Positions 49,323 to 64,000 of a DNA stretch of 64,000 nucleotides are shown here, in pieces. Below the pieces are notes generated by a model. It worked only from the letters and a program-made list of their open reading frames with translations. It was not told the DNA's origin and searched no databases. The stretch is from Trichoderma breve (taxonomy: Eukaryota > Ascomycota > Sordariomycetes > Hypocreales > Hypocreaceae), in the NCBI RefSeq assembly GCF_028502605.1, contig NC_079232.1, positions 3,224,001 to 3,288,000 of the forward strand, in the 5' to 3' direction. Position numbers and translations under genes: made by a program. Position 1 is the stretch's first letter. The number at the start of each line of letters is the position of its first letter.

Positions 49323-50009
49323 TCAGTCAGTATCCGCAGCACCAGCCAATTCTAATCCTTGCAGTGCCTCTTCTTCTGCTTCTTGACGTCGTGCTTCCTG
49401 GTGACATCTCTCAACTCTTTTATGATTCTCGGCCACAGTTACCATCTCATTAGTCTCTGTATTAATGAGCCACACATTCTCTCTCGGGCATGGCCAGTAG
49501 AAGGGGTCTTCCGGGTGATACCAAGCCTCTGGCCCATCGAGACAGACAACGTAGATTTCTTGCACATTGCAAAAGAAGCCCAGCTCTGCAGTCGCTTCAA
49601 GGACATAGTGTCCGTCACACTCGCGGGCAAATTTTAGCCGACGAATGTGTGGCGCTTCTGGCTCGGTCCAGACAAGGCTGGATCTGCCGATGGAAATTAT
49701 GTCCATGTCGAGGTTGGCCCAAACATAGCGAGGTTCAGTGCCATAGGTAAAGGCTTTCTGGTAATGCCTTGCGAGGAGACTGCGGGCTTCGTGGCAGGTA
49801 TGAAGTGCGGCTGGCACCGGCGTGGGCGAAGAGACATACAAAACACTAAGGCCTCCATGAAAACAACCAAAGCCAAAACGTCTGGCGCGGCGCCGTTGGC
49901 CAACGGAGAATCTATCGATCTCGAAACGAATCTCGACGGTTCGCGGCTCGATGGTCAACAACCAGATTGTCGAGCGTAACTCGAATGGGAGATCGAGAAA
50001 CTGTGCCAT
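49323..50009 (-). CDS. 2EXR-domain protein of unknown function
   Basis: A single-exon minus-strand frame. From the Met at 50009 (MAQFLDLPFELRSTIWLLTI) it gives 228 residues; an in-frame ATG at 50102 would add 31 that do not look conserved. FLDLPFELRSTIWLLTIEPR is the start of the fungal 2EXR domain, an F-box-like or transcript-associated module of unknown role that is greatly expanded in Sordariomycetes. VPAALHTCHEARSLLARHYQ is the second typical block. YVWANLDMDIISIG and the C-terminal IYVVCLDGPEAWYHPEDP also fit. The end is rich in Glu and Ala. No membrane segment. Function is not known. Confidence 0.75.
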   Translation of the reverse strand: MAQFLDLPFELRSTIWLLTIEPRTVEIRFEIDRFSVGQRRRARRFGFGCFHGGLSVLYVSSPTPVPAALHTCHEARSLLARHYQKAFTYGTEPRYVWANLDMDIISIGRSSLVWTEPEAPHIRRLKFARECDGHYVLEATAELGFFCNVQEIYVVCLDGPEAWYHPEDPFYWPCPRENVWLINTETNEMVTVAENHKRVERCHQEARRQEAEEEALQGLELAGAADTD

Positions 50010-50611
50010 TGGTAAGACTTTGGCTTGATGATGTTTTGAAGAGAATTCGAGAAGAAACGCAGACGTTAATGTGTACCCATGGCGCGGAAATTTTGTATCC
50101 ATTTACATGCAACACAGCTTGCACAGGTACATATATCCATTGGTCTTTCCCTCCTCTGTTGGTGTTCACTCACTTGACTTTCTTTACCATGAAGATCGGT
50201 CCTCCCCGAATTACAGCATGACACCTGCCACGGCCAAGGACTGCATCGACTGGTACAACAACGTTGATGGCAGAATATGCCAATAAACCAGAGACTTGTT
50301 CAGAATCAGTCCTGAGGAATTCGTGATATGGGACCCTTCTGTCATGTCGACCGCCAAATGTGGATTTGGGCATCCTACTGTGTCTTTGACCCGAGAGAAG
50401 CTTAGCAAATTGACACTTTTCCCACTATGTTAGGTGCAGTTTTTGTTATAAATTTATATAATAAACTCGGATACTACTATTCATGCATCTATATAGGTTA
50501 ATGTGGCTATGTACAGGTATTTAAACAAATATTTACTTCATGACCCTGCTCCTCCCAAAGCATTTCCCTGCGACAACTTCCATGTCCAAAAAGCGCCTCA
50601 AACTAGGCAGC
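50010..50611. other. Spacer between 2EXR gene and chitinase 3' end
   Basis: About 600 bp, AT-rich at 50440-50530, with no gene recognised. It holds the upstream region of the 2EXR gene and the chitinase 3' region. Confidence 0.5.
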
Positions 50612-54694
<4,083 letters not shown>

Positions 54695-57269
54695 ATGACT
54701 TCTTCTACGGTCCCTGAGTTTAAGACGACGAACAATGCGGGCTATGATCGGCGTGAGGGCGGGAGTGTGTCAAATGTCACCTGCCTATTTCCTAGGTCTG
54801 ACTCTGGATATGGCTCATTAGACGACTCACCACACCACCCTAAAGCCGATTATGTTTCGCATCTTGACGGGGCTGGATCTCGCCATAGCCCAGGGCTGTC
54901 AGCTGGAAGAGCGAAGAAGGCGGCATCAACACGCCTTGTCAGATCGAACCAGAGCCCGTGTTCAACTCCCACGCGTTATCGCCCATTCCTTGCCTGGAGC
55001 CCGCAGCAGCTGAGCCCGCAGCCTGATTGCAAGGATGACGCAAAGATACCGCTCTCTCAGCAGAAATGCGTCACTGGAGGTCCACGTACCCCAGATAGAT
55101 TTGTCCCCCGACGGGATAGCGATGAGTCTAGCAGGCAGGTGTATCAGACGACAAAGCCGCTTCAGGATCTCTCACCAGCCGAAAAACTATTGAGAAGAAA
55201 AGGGGTCTCCTTGGCTCAATTCTCCGCACCCCGACGTCCTCCAGCGCGTGCCTTGGATAAAACCCACATGGCACTGGTTGGCCACCCACTCAGTCAAGGT
55301 TATTCCAACTCGAAAGGGGGGGCATGGCTGAGGATGTTGACTTGCTGACTTGATATATTCATAGGTGGGGGTGCATTGTCAAATATCCGTTCAGAAATGA
55401 GACAGACCAGCCAAGGCAATGTATGGAGAGTAGGTGGCCTTGCTCCTGCAATGCCTGAGATGGACCGCAGCCGCCGCCGCCCACTCTCAAATGGCACGAC
55501 TGCTCGTCTCTTTACCATGTCCGTGGCTACAGCGAAGCCTAGCCGCCGCGATGACTTTCGCTTTTATCATGGCCGCGTTGCGTCTGCACTGAGGATTGAC
55601 CGCATCCGCCGCGTACTGGAGTTTACTCGTGGGGGTCCAATGATCACTGACTTCTCGACTCGGACGATGTCGCTCTTATCAGACTAGGAGCTTGCTTCTT
55701 GGGCACGTACTGATGATGACGACGGTTCAGATGAATTTCCTGGTACGAGGCTAAGGCTGCACTGTTTAACTCAAAACAACGACTCATTAATCTTTGGTTA
55801 GGCAATTGTAATCCACTGCCAAGGCGATCTCTTCCCGCAGCTCCTTTTAGGTATTCGACTTCTCTGATTTGCAAACCTGTCCAGTCAAGCTAACGTGTGC
55901 AAGAGTCCTTGATGCACCGGATCTGCGTGACGATTTCTACTGTTCCGTTCTGGCGTACTCGCCAAATAGCCAAAAGCTTGCGGTTGGCCTAGGGAATATC
56001 CTGTACATCTGGTCTGAGGGGTCAGGGCCTCGAGCTATCCATGGATCTACTGCGTCTCATGTATGGCTTACATCCGTTTCATTTTCGTCAGTTCAAGGAG
56101 GAAAGTGTATACTGGCTATAGGGCGATCGGACGGAACCTTGGTGCTCAAGTCCACTTATGACGCCCTCCCTCGCTTCCAGGTGCAACAACCCTTCCCGGT
56201 GTCTTGCGTGAGCTGGAGGCCGATAACCACCCTGAGGCCTTCCAGAAACCCATTCAACCCTGGAATCACCGTTCAGACCGAGGACTTGGTCATTGGTGAT
56301 GATACTGGCGTGATATACTACTACGTGGTAGAGTGGCCAATGGGCTGGGAGGTTACGCGAGACACCTGGCCGGGGACCATATATCTTATTGCCAAAGTTT
56401 CACTTCACAGCCAGCAAATATGCGGCCTGTCTTGGTCGCCCAACGGGAGATTCTTCGCCTCTGGTGGAAATGATAACTTGTGTTGTCTCTTTGATACAGA
56501 CAGCGTGCTTATCGAGAAGCAAGAGTCTGTTCAAAACAGCGCACAATGGTCAGGATGGCACATGGCCAACGGCTGCACCAAGGAAGGCTTGATTGGCCAA
56601 ACAAGATGCCCCTTACCCTCAGGACGCCTGCTCAAGCAACATCATGCCATTAACTAGGAGGATGCAGCCAGCGTTCGACCTGCCAGGCCATCGTCCATGG
56701 CGATTCGGAGGTTGGGCCCTGGGTCCGAGAAACATCGCTGGATACACAAAGCTGCAGTCAAGGCCATTGCATTCTGCCCATGGCGCGAAGGACTGGTTGC
56801 AACGGGTGGTGGGTCTAATAATAAATGCATCCACTTCTTCCATACAACTTCAGGCTCAGCTTTGGCTACAATCGCAGTTTCAGCTCAGGTGACGGCTCTC
56901 ATATGGTCGTCGACCAGGCGTGAAATTGCTGCTACTTTTGGTTATACAGAGCCCGAACATCCCTATCGGATAGCCGTATTTAGCTGGCCAGAATGCAGAC
57001 AAGTGGCGGCGATCCCATGGGACGGAGATCTTCGAGCATTGTATGCCATCTCGTATCCTCGGTGGCCGGCCAATACGAAGGCCATGGCACACGATCAGAA
57101 ACTTCGCGAGGGATGCATTGTTGTTGCCTCGAGCGACAAGAGTGTCAAATTCCACGAAATCTGGGGTAACGAAGGCAAGATGCCAGGGGGAGGAACAGGG
57201 ATGCTAGGAGGCAGCAGTATTCTCGAAAGTCTTGAGGGTATTGACAAAGAGGGCGATGTGATTCGTTGA
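54695..57269 (+). CDS. ama1: Meiotic APC/C activator Ama1 (WD40)
   Basis: A Cdc20/Cdh1-family WD40 protein most like meiosis-specific Ama1. Exon 1 (54695-55298) holds the C-box as DRFVPRR (134-140) in a Ser/Pro-rich N-terminus. Exon 2 begins at 55365, with NIRSEMRQTSQGNVWRVGG typical of this subfamily. Exons at about 55688-55742 and 55802-55850 lead, by RSLPAAPF/R, into VLDAPDLRDDFYCSVLAYSP from 55904. The propeller shows GLSWSPNGRFFASGGNDN and KAIAFCPWREGLVATGGGSN. The C-terminus is an IR dipeptide (GDVIR), which docks to the APC/C. Two in-frame TAG codons, at 55685 and 56655, must be spliced out or are real stops. The first can be the acceptor of a 75-nt frame-neutral intron (55613-55687). 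The second needs an intron near 56549-56671 whose borders I cannot fix. The rest is intact. Confidence 0.85.
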
Positions 57270-57567
57270 TGGCTCTTCAGCGTCCTTTGTGAGAATTCTA
57301 GATTGCAAGACCAATAATCATACCTATTTATATAGTAGCACATCCTCGACGGATGAAAACACACCTAGGTTGTGAAAAAAAAAAAAAGAAACCATAAAAT
57401 AAAATCCTATATAAACATATATGGTGATTATCAGTGCCAGAGATCTAGGAAATTAGGTGTGCGCCGTACACAAGCATCCCAAAAATCGCAACCGGAAGAA
57501 GGCAGAATGCCTCAACGCCAACGCCAGCCTTGTATGATAACCCAGCAGTTACTTATGTCTTGTTAAC

Positions 57568-58403
57568 TCATTTCAAAATAGCAATCAATAGCACAAGAAT
57601 AACAATGAGGATGAAGATGATTGCCATCTGCTTGTTGTCCGATGCGCTCCTCGCAACCTTTCCCAAAGCTCTCTTTGCCCGATCTAAACGGCTTTGATGG
57701 CGACCAGTGGCATGGTCGACTTCATCCAGAAGTTCCATGTGGCTCTCCAGCTCATCTCCAATTTGCATGCTGAGCTCCCGCTGCCGGCCGATGGACGCCC
57801 CTAGGCGATCAAGATGGTCGTCTTGCTCCTGTAAGATTTGGGAATGGTATTCGTGGATCTGCTGATTTGATAGTCCATTGGCATGGTCGCTATATCCCAT
57901 TGACTCTGAGGAGGCGTTCGGATCGTCGGTGTAGCGTCCGTATAGCTGTTGGTTTGGTGATGAGGGCGCTTCGCTGAATCGTACTGTCTTTGATTTGCGG
58001 TTGGATCTGTTGGACGAATCTGCCTCTTCGCTGGCGTCTTGGTCGGATGGCGGGTTGGAGGATGGGTTGGAGAGCGACTGGTACTGAGATATTAACTCGT
58101 CAAACTGCTTGTGCAGCGCCGGAAGAGAATCCGTAATAGCTTGGGCGGCCCTGCTTTAAGAATTAGTAAAAAGCGGGCAACTATACACTTCAAGGGGGAG
58201 ACGGACGCTTCATCGCCGGCCTGTTGGAGGCGAGCGCTCTCCTGGTCTAGTGAAGCAATGCCATTACGAAGCTGGTCAAACGAGGGCGAGATGTCACCGC
58301 TGAGGGTGGTGTCGTCGGGATTCAAGGACTGGGCGCGCTGCCACTCAAGCAGGGAGAGCTTGATGTGGTCGGCGAGCAGGAAGAGCTGCGATGGGTTGGA
58401 CAT
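57568..58403 (-). CDS. syn8: Syntaxin 8-type SNARE (Syn8)
   Basis: Two minus-strand exons, 58403-58207 and 58153-57568, encode 260 residues. Syn8 is an endosomal Qc-SNARE. MSNPSQLFLLADHIKLSLLE starts a helical N-terminal domain. A Ser/Asn-rich linker and then the SNARE helix (about 165-230) follow, containing HLDRLGASIGRQRELSMQIG and ELLDEVDHATGRHQSRLDRA. The tail anchor is MAIIFILIVILVLLIAIL, with one Lys after it. The intron has an unusual donor GTCCGT but a good branch (CTAAT) and keeps frame in GDEA/RAAQAI. It is divergent from rav1, with a shared region of about 820 bp. Confidence 0.92.
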
Positions 58404-59221
58404 GTTGCGAGGGTTTTTGGATTGTTGGAAGCATCAAACAAAAAAGTTTGAGGGGCCGGTTTACTTTGCGAGAGAGGGCATCGCCGGGGAGGTACAAAGG
58501 TACTTTTGGTGTTCAGTGTGTCCGCTTTGAGATGGAGGCAGAGTTGCGACGGGCGAGGCGCTAAGCCGGCAGGCTACCTCGGTACTTGCGGCGTGTTGTA
58601 AGATTGGGTGTGTTTGGAAGTACCTTCTTTTGGAATACCAGAGCACTGCCACGCATGCTGGAAAGTTCCTGTTAGCACTCTATTAATTCGGTATCTACCT
58701 GGGACGAAGTATAATCATGGATGAGGTGCTTTATTTAGCATCTTACACTGGGCCAAGGTTTGTATTTACAAAGTCAGTTTGTTAACATTGCAGTCCTCAA
58801 TCAAATAGCAAAGAAATACCTAGTAGGTACATAGTTCTTTTAATGCTTTAGAGACACTTTTCTTCAGATATGCTTACACGAATCTTTCTGTACTCAATCA
58901 GTTACCTGATGTTTTTTTTTTCAAGTGGGAGAGGTAGAGTTTGTATGTGAAGTATAACTTGAAGACTCCGGTGGACCCCAATGTACCTATTAGACCAGTG
59001 TACCTGAGGTATGCGGAGCACGGACCCCTTTGTGCTTTGCAGCACCTTAGCACCACTGGGCAACTAAACTAAGCTCTACGCGCCATGATTTGGTTGGCCT
59101 GTCGCAACGTCATCTGGATTCACCCATGAACCTGCGCATTTATCATGCTTGTCATCGCAATCCTCGAGCTTACATCTGGACAACCTCTCGCTAGCCTACT
59201 GGACCCTCGTCTCCCAGTAGC
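58404..59221. other. Divergent promoter region syn8/rav1
   Basis: About 820 bp with no coding region recognised. It contains GGTACAAAGGTAC near 58493 close to syn8, T-rich runs at about 58911-58922, and several GTACCT words at 58830-59010. Confidence 0.5.
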
Positions 59222-62200
59222 ATGAGCATCGTCCTGCCGGGTAAGCCGCAGTCAAGACTCCAAGGTCTGGCTATTGGTTATTGGAACAACTTACACCTGA
59301 ATGTAAGATTGTCTTATCCCTGAAGCTCGGAGCTCCAAGCTCGAGACCTCTCGATACAGCAGCAGCTTGCTTACCATGTGCTCCTCCAACCACAAAGGCA
59401 TACATTACCGGGAATGCATTTACCATCCTCGATGGATTGCAGACGATCCTTCAAACGATCTACGATGACAATGACGAACCGCTACAGGCAATAGCCATTG
59501 ACGAATTGACGGGCAAAATCGCGACGAGCACAGCGACGCAAGTTCGAATCTATAAACCATTGGAAGGGCTGCAGGAAGATGCATTAAAGGTCACATCATT
59601 CTGATCATTTGCCATGTATGAGATATGAGCTCACATTTCAACAGTGGGCGCTCCAAGTCACCTTCGACGTACCTCAGGATGGCGCTGGAACAACATGCGC
59701 GTTGTCTTGGGGTAGCTCAGAGGAGCTTTTAGTTGCAGGCAACTACCTGTCTCTGTTCTGCACTGGGGAGCACCCTGGGCGCTCGTGGGAGCAATGGCTT
59801 CCTAGCCCTGCGAAAACCGCGACACTATCGTATGACTCGGCCTATATTGCCTCCATCGCTGACCACGACTACTTCACCAAAGTTTGGCGCCGCTTGACCT
59901 ATGGCTCTAATGACGTCCGATTTGACTTGGCCTACCTATCTCACCCAGATGTTGTTACGAGTATCAGATGGCGCAAGCCGTTCCATGTTGAACAAACGTC
60001 AGGCAATGTTTTGTACACCAGCTGCTTGGATGGACATGTACGTGTGTGGATTCCAGTCGATACGGCAAATGGCTGGCAATGGCAGCTTTGGGGGAAAATC
60101 AACGTCACCGAATCAATGCCAAGTGGTACCCTTCCGCAAGAGCCATGGTTGGCTTGTATTATCGATGGGCGAGACTTCACAGCTTCCGTGGAAAGGGCCA
60201 TAGAACAGCGGATGGCAGATGACAGCAGCACTGATGATGTAGCCTTGGATCATTTGGTAGCCATTGCGAACAGGAGCCCTGAGATATGCCTCGCTATGAA
60301 TCGGTCGGGCTTCTTGACTGCTTGGGCTCTGGAGAATGTCGGTAGTACGTTGGCGGACGATCGCCAAATTTTCAACATTGCGCAGACAATATCACCGGGA
60401 CTGGAAAATCTTTCTAGTCTTTTACCCTCGAACGATTTATCTCATGTGGAAATCCAGACGTACTGCAATCGAAAAAATGGACAGCTGCGGATACTACTTC
60501 ACGTTTTCGATGGCAGGATAGCTATATTCGAATGCAGCGCTGCAGATTTGTTTGATCCCACGACCAATGATAAACGATTGCTGCTCCATTCAATATGGTC
60601 AGGCCACTCCGCCTCGATCAGAAAAATAGTGCGCAATTTCAGCGGCCGAGCGGCGGTATCGAGAACAAGGGATGGCGAAACCGTCGTTTGGGATCACTCG
60701 CCAACAAATCCGGTTGGATCTTCACATGGGTTTCTTGATTTCCGTCGCCGCAGCATAATTCCAGAGGCTGGCCATATTCACCGCATATGCGTTCTTCGTC
60801 AAGGCCGATTTGTCGTTTTACACAGGAAGAATGTTATTTCACTGTGGGATTGCCGGCATGGAAAGGGCAGTATACTCGCCGAGTGTACGTATGACGCACC
60901 GGGTAACCCTCTTTGTCTCATCATACTGCCTAAGCCGCAGGATGCAAACTATAGAACTGCACATATGGCCATGATAACATCAAAGGGGCATGGGATTGTC
61001 TGGCAGCTCAGTCTTCCAAACTATGCCAAGGACTCAACAAGTACCCTGGGAGCGGGCATTGAACAGTTTTGCCAGTTTGATATCAAATCTGACGATGATT
61101 TGAAGTATGTTATTCCTGTTGATCCTGCGGGTTCTGGTCCCGTAACATCTGGATTTCTGGACGTCTTTGCCCGGGATATCGCCATGTCCTGTACTCATAC
61201 CGGCCGAATCGACCTCTGGACAGCTCGCGTTGACCTAGAACACAAGAGCGTTGGATGGCTATCAACGTGTAATGCTGAAACAGGATTCTCAGAACCAGCA
61301 TTGACTAGCGGAAGTATGCTCAAAAAGGTTGCAATTGTAAAGTCAAATAGGTCGACCCTTGCCATATGGGATGTTGGTGGCTCTCGTCTCGAGTTCGACG
61401 AGGACTATCATTCGCAAGATGCTATCCAGGATCTTGATTGGACTTCAACCCCCGACGCTCAATCGATATTGGCTGTTGGCTTCCAGTATCGTGTTCTTCT
61501 CCTGTCTCAAATGCGATTTGATTACTTGAATAAGGGCGCCGCGTGGGCCCCAATTCGCGAGATTAGCATTCGTGATCTGACACCCCATCCAATCGGAGAC
61601 TCAACATGGCTTGGTAATGGCCATCTACTTATTGGAGCGGGCAACCAGTTATTCGTCTATGATCGACGCGTCAGTGCCGAGGAAGCACTTACTACTGATC
61701 TTAGACTGCCTCATCGTCAGGATGGAACATGGGATCTCTTCGAGGCTGTACAGAGATTTAACGGACCTCTCCCTGTTTTCCACCCGCAGTTTCTTAGTCA
61801 ATGCATCCTCGCAGGAAGGAACAAGCTCGTGCGACGAATTCTTGTGGAGCTTCATAAGACGTTGAAGTTTCTTGTTCCGGGAGAATCTGTGGATGATTAC
61901 CTGGGAATTGACTTGCAAGAGTTTTACCAACCGGAAGTTGTATGATATATCCATTCTTATTTATGCGTATATAGGCATTCGGCTAACCATTTGTGCAGGA
62001 AAACAGCAGTCAAGCATCCAATAAAGGGTTCAGTTATTTAGATTCAACCGCAAAGGGAGAAGACGAGGAAGTTTTCACTGAGGAGACTGCCACTTCAATC
62101 AACGAACGGCTTACGAAACTGGGTATCCCCCAACTCTCAGGTCACGAGCAGATTCAATTAGTAGATATGATTGAGTGTGTGGCATTGGTGGAGCGAGAGC

Positions 62201-63628
62201 GCCGTTCGATAGACGAGAATGGAGCCCGTTTTATGCTATTTTTCCGACAGCACGCACTTCGAAAGGGGCGCACCAATGAGATACAGCTTTCTTGGAGAGA
62301 GATTAACTGGGCATATCACTCTGGCAGCCAGGACATTCTGTCAGAGTTTGTGTCTCGACAGAACCATAACGTTTTGCTATGGGAGAACGCTCGAGAAAGC
62401 GGTATATTCATGTGGCTCACTGACACACAGCAATTGGTTTGTGAAATTCGCATAACGAATTATAGCAGAGGTGCTAACATTGGGTAGCAAAAAACCTTCG
62501 AGGCCGTCGCAAGAAATGAATACACCAAGAACGGGGATAGAAGCCCGGTGGAGTGCAGCTTGTTCTATATTGCGCTTCGTAAGAAGACGATACTGCAGGG
62601 GCTTTGGCGAATGGCCGGAGGAGACAAGGAGCAAGCTACAACCCAGAAGTTCTTGGGTCACGACTTTGAGGAACCCAGATGGCGTACAGCTGCGTTGAAA
62701 AATGCGTATGCGCTATTGAGCAAGCGACGGTTTAGTAAGTTGAAAAAATAAGACTTCGATGGCGTATTTTCTAACAAGCAACAGAATATGCGGCTGCCTT
62801 CTTTTTATTGGCTGATAAGTTGGAGAATGCTGTTGAGGTCTGTCTTCGTCAATTGAAAGACTTACAGCTGGCTATTGCCATCACTCGCGTATACGAAGGC
62901 AATGATGGGCCCGTACTACGAAAATTATTGCACGAAGAAGTGCTGACAGTCGCATCGCGTGAGGGCAACCGCTGGCTTGCATCTTGGGCATTCTGGATGC
63001 TGGGCAGAAAGGACATGGCAGTGAGAGCGCTTGTTGTGAGTATTACCAATCGAAAAGCGTCACTTGGAGTATACGAAGAGGTGCAAAGACTAACGGATAT
63101 ATATACTAGACTCCCATATATACCCTCCTTGAGACACCTTCCTCGCCGGATTTAAAATCTCGGTCTTTCTTGACGGATGATCCAGCTTTAGTCGTTCTTT
63201 ATTCCCAGCTGCGACAGCAAACACTGCAAACGCTGCGAGGAGCGTCCAAAGTATCGCCCAAGGTGGAGTGGGAGTTTGTTCTTCATAGCGCAAAGCTTTA
63301 CGATCGTATGGGTTGCGATCTTCTCGGCCTTAGCCTAGGTACACACAGTCTTCCTCCTCTTTGTTCAAAATCTGGCCGGATAGCTGACAGGGTATTACTA
63401 GTTCGAACGTGGGAGTTCCAGCAGCAAACAACGACTGGACTCGGAGGCGACATGAATCCATTGACGCTCCTGAGACGAAGAAGCTCGCTCGTTGTCAATG
63501 ATCTCCACACATCGGAGCTACACGCAAAGATATTGACCGAGCGCGAGCAGGTCAAGCGTCCTGTAGCGCCGCCCTCGACCTTTCACGAGCCAGATGCTGC
63601 GTCATTGCTTGATAGTTTTGGTTTGTAG
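59222..63628 (+). CDS. rav1: RAVE complex subunit Rav1
   Basis: Eight exons: 59222-59302, 59398-59589, 59645-61939, 61999-62436, 62488-62734, 62785-63035, 63110-63338 and 63402-63628, giving 1319 residues. Rav1 is the large subunit of the RAVE complex, which helps join V1 to Vo of the vacuolar ATPase. The N-terminus, after MSIVLPGKPQSRLQGLAIGY, enters WD40 propellers with AYITGNAFTILDGLQTILQT. The Rav1p C-terminal domain holds HRQDGTWDLFEAVQRFNGPL, REINWAYHSGSQDILSEF, LFYIALRKKTILQGLWRMAG, ALVVLYSQLRQQTLQTLRGA and YDRMGCDLLGLSL. Acceptor 59397 is chosen because it restores HLN/AYITGN. The last intron (63 nt) is frame-neutral and has no stop, so an isoform with 21 extra residues is possible. 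The tail (SLLDSFGL) is short. Confidence 0.94.
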
Positions 63629-63905
63629 AGCAAAGTAACTGTATATACACGAAGGGTTCAACGGAGAAATTTTTGGTATGGCGGGGTGGGAATGATTATC
63701 ACTGATCTTGTCTCAATAAGCATGTTTCTTGTATCCGTCGTAATGATATCCTGGGCTGGAACTCTGCTCACGAGAGCTAGCCCTTTTCCGTATTGGCCAA
63801 GCCCCCTGTATTATGAACGTTCCACGTTCTTGTGAATATCATCGTCCAAGTCGATAAAAAATATTAATCAACAGATTCGTTGGCCATACTAGGGAATGCA
63901 AGACT

Positions 63906-64000
63906 TTAGTCGACATAATCATCCTCCCCATCTCCACCCTTGCCATTGGCATCCTTGCGAATGGGAATCTTGATGCCCTGAGCGGCAAACGTCTTGCTCA
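63906..64000 (-). CDS. 3' end of an unknown gene, cut by the window edge
   Basis: The minus strand reads SKTFAAQGIKIPIRKDANGK and then GGDGEDDYVD with a TAA stop at 63908-63906, continuing off the right edge. The acidic, Gly/Asp-rich C-terminus looks like a real protein tail with codon usage like that of neighbours. It converges with rav1 at a distance of 277 bp. I do not recognise the family from this short piece. Confidence 0.55.
   Translation of the reverse strand, partial: SKTFAAQGIKIPIRKDANGKGGDGEDDYVD

Overview
The window is nuclear DNA from a filamentous ascomycete, most probably a Trichoderma or close Hypocreales relative. Genes are split by short introns (about 50-170 nt) with fungal GT...AG borders and CTGAC/CTAAC-type branch sites. 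Prm1, a fused alpha-beta tryptophan synthase, HymA and a NACHT-ankyrin NLR are fungal hallmarks, and a 42-kDa GH18 endochitinase closely resembles the Trichoderma mycoparasitism chitinase Ech42. I support 22 genes plus one cut by the right edge. I saw no tRNA, rRNA, CRISPR array or bacterial-type element.

Layout. 1-3.6 kb: no recognisable gene. 3.6-18.1 kb: UNC93-like membrane protein, prm1, tryptophan synthase, mitochondrial bL28, an unrecognised coiled-coil protein, and mitochondrial aspartate aminotransferase with a 3-nt and a 10-nt exon. 18-25.4 kb is an accessory island: an NLR whose ankyrin tail is frameshifted, and the second copy of a dispersed repeat whose first copy lies behind tryptophan synthase. 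25.4-28.7 kb: sugar MFS transporter and atg8. 30.9-36.8 kb: hem13, a SWIM-domain Shu2/Sws1-like protein, rpn8, an AT-rich island with a 22-bp perfect palindrome, and a Yea4-type nucleotide-sugar transporter. 37.4-48.9 kb: AMP deaminase, a tiny three-exon twin-CX9C gene resembling the complex I assembly factor NDUFAF8, cytosolic isoleucyl-tRNA synthetase, hymA and a Swp73-type SWI/SNF subunit. 49.3-64 kb: 2EXR protein, chitinase, the meiotic APC/C activator ama1, SNARE syn8, rav1 and the 3' end of an unknown gene.

Most of the window is a conserved housekeeping block (amino-acid metabolism, translation, heme, proteasome, autophagy, endosomal and V-ATPase traffic). No gene cluster or new pathway is evident. 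Tryptophan synthase and isoleucyl-tRNA synthetase are natural targets of cross-pathway control; the synthetase has two GCN4/CPC1-type sites 23 bp apart just upstream. The most novel items are exon-scale oddities (a 3-nt coding exon, a 7-nt first exon, frame-neutral introns), the small twin-CX9C gene, the decaying NLR and the repeat pair. Exon borders were assigned by eye from splice signals, reading frame and family knowledge.
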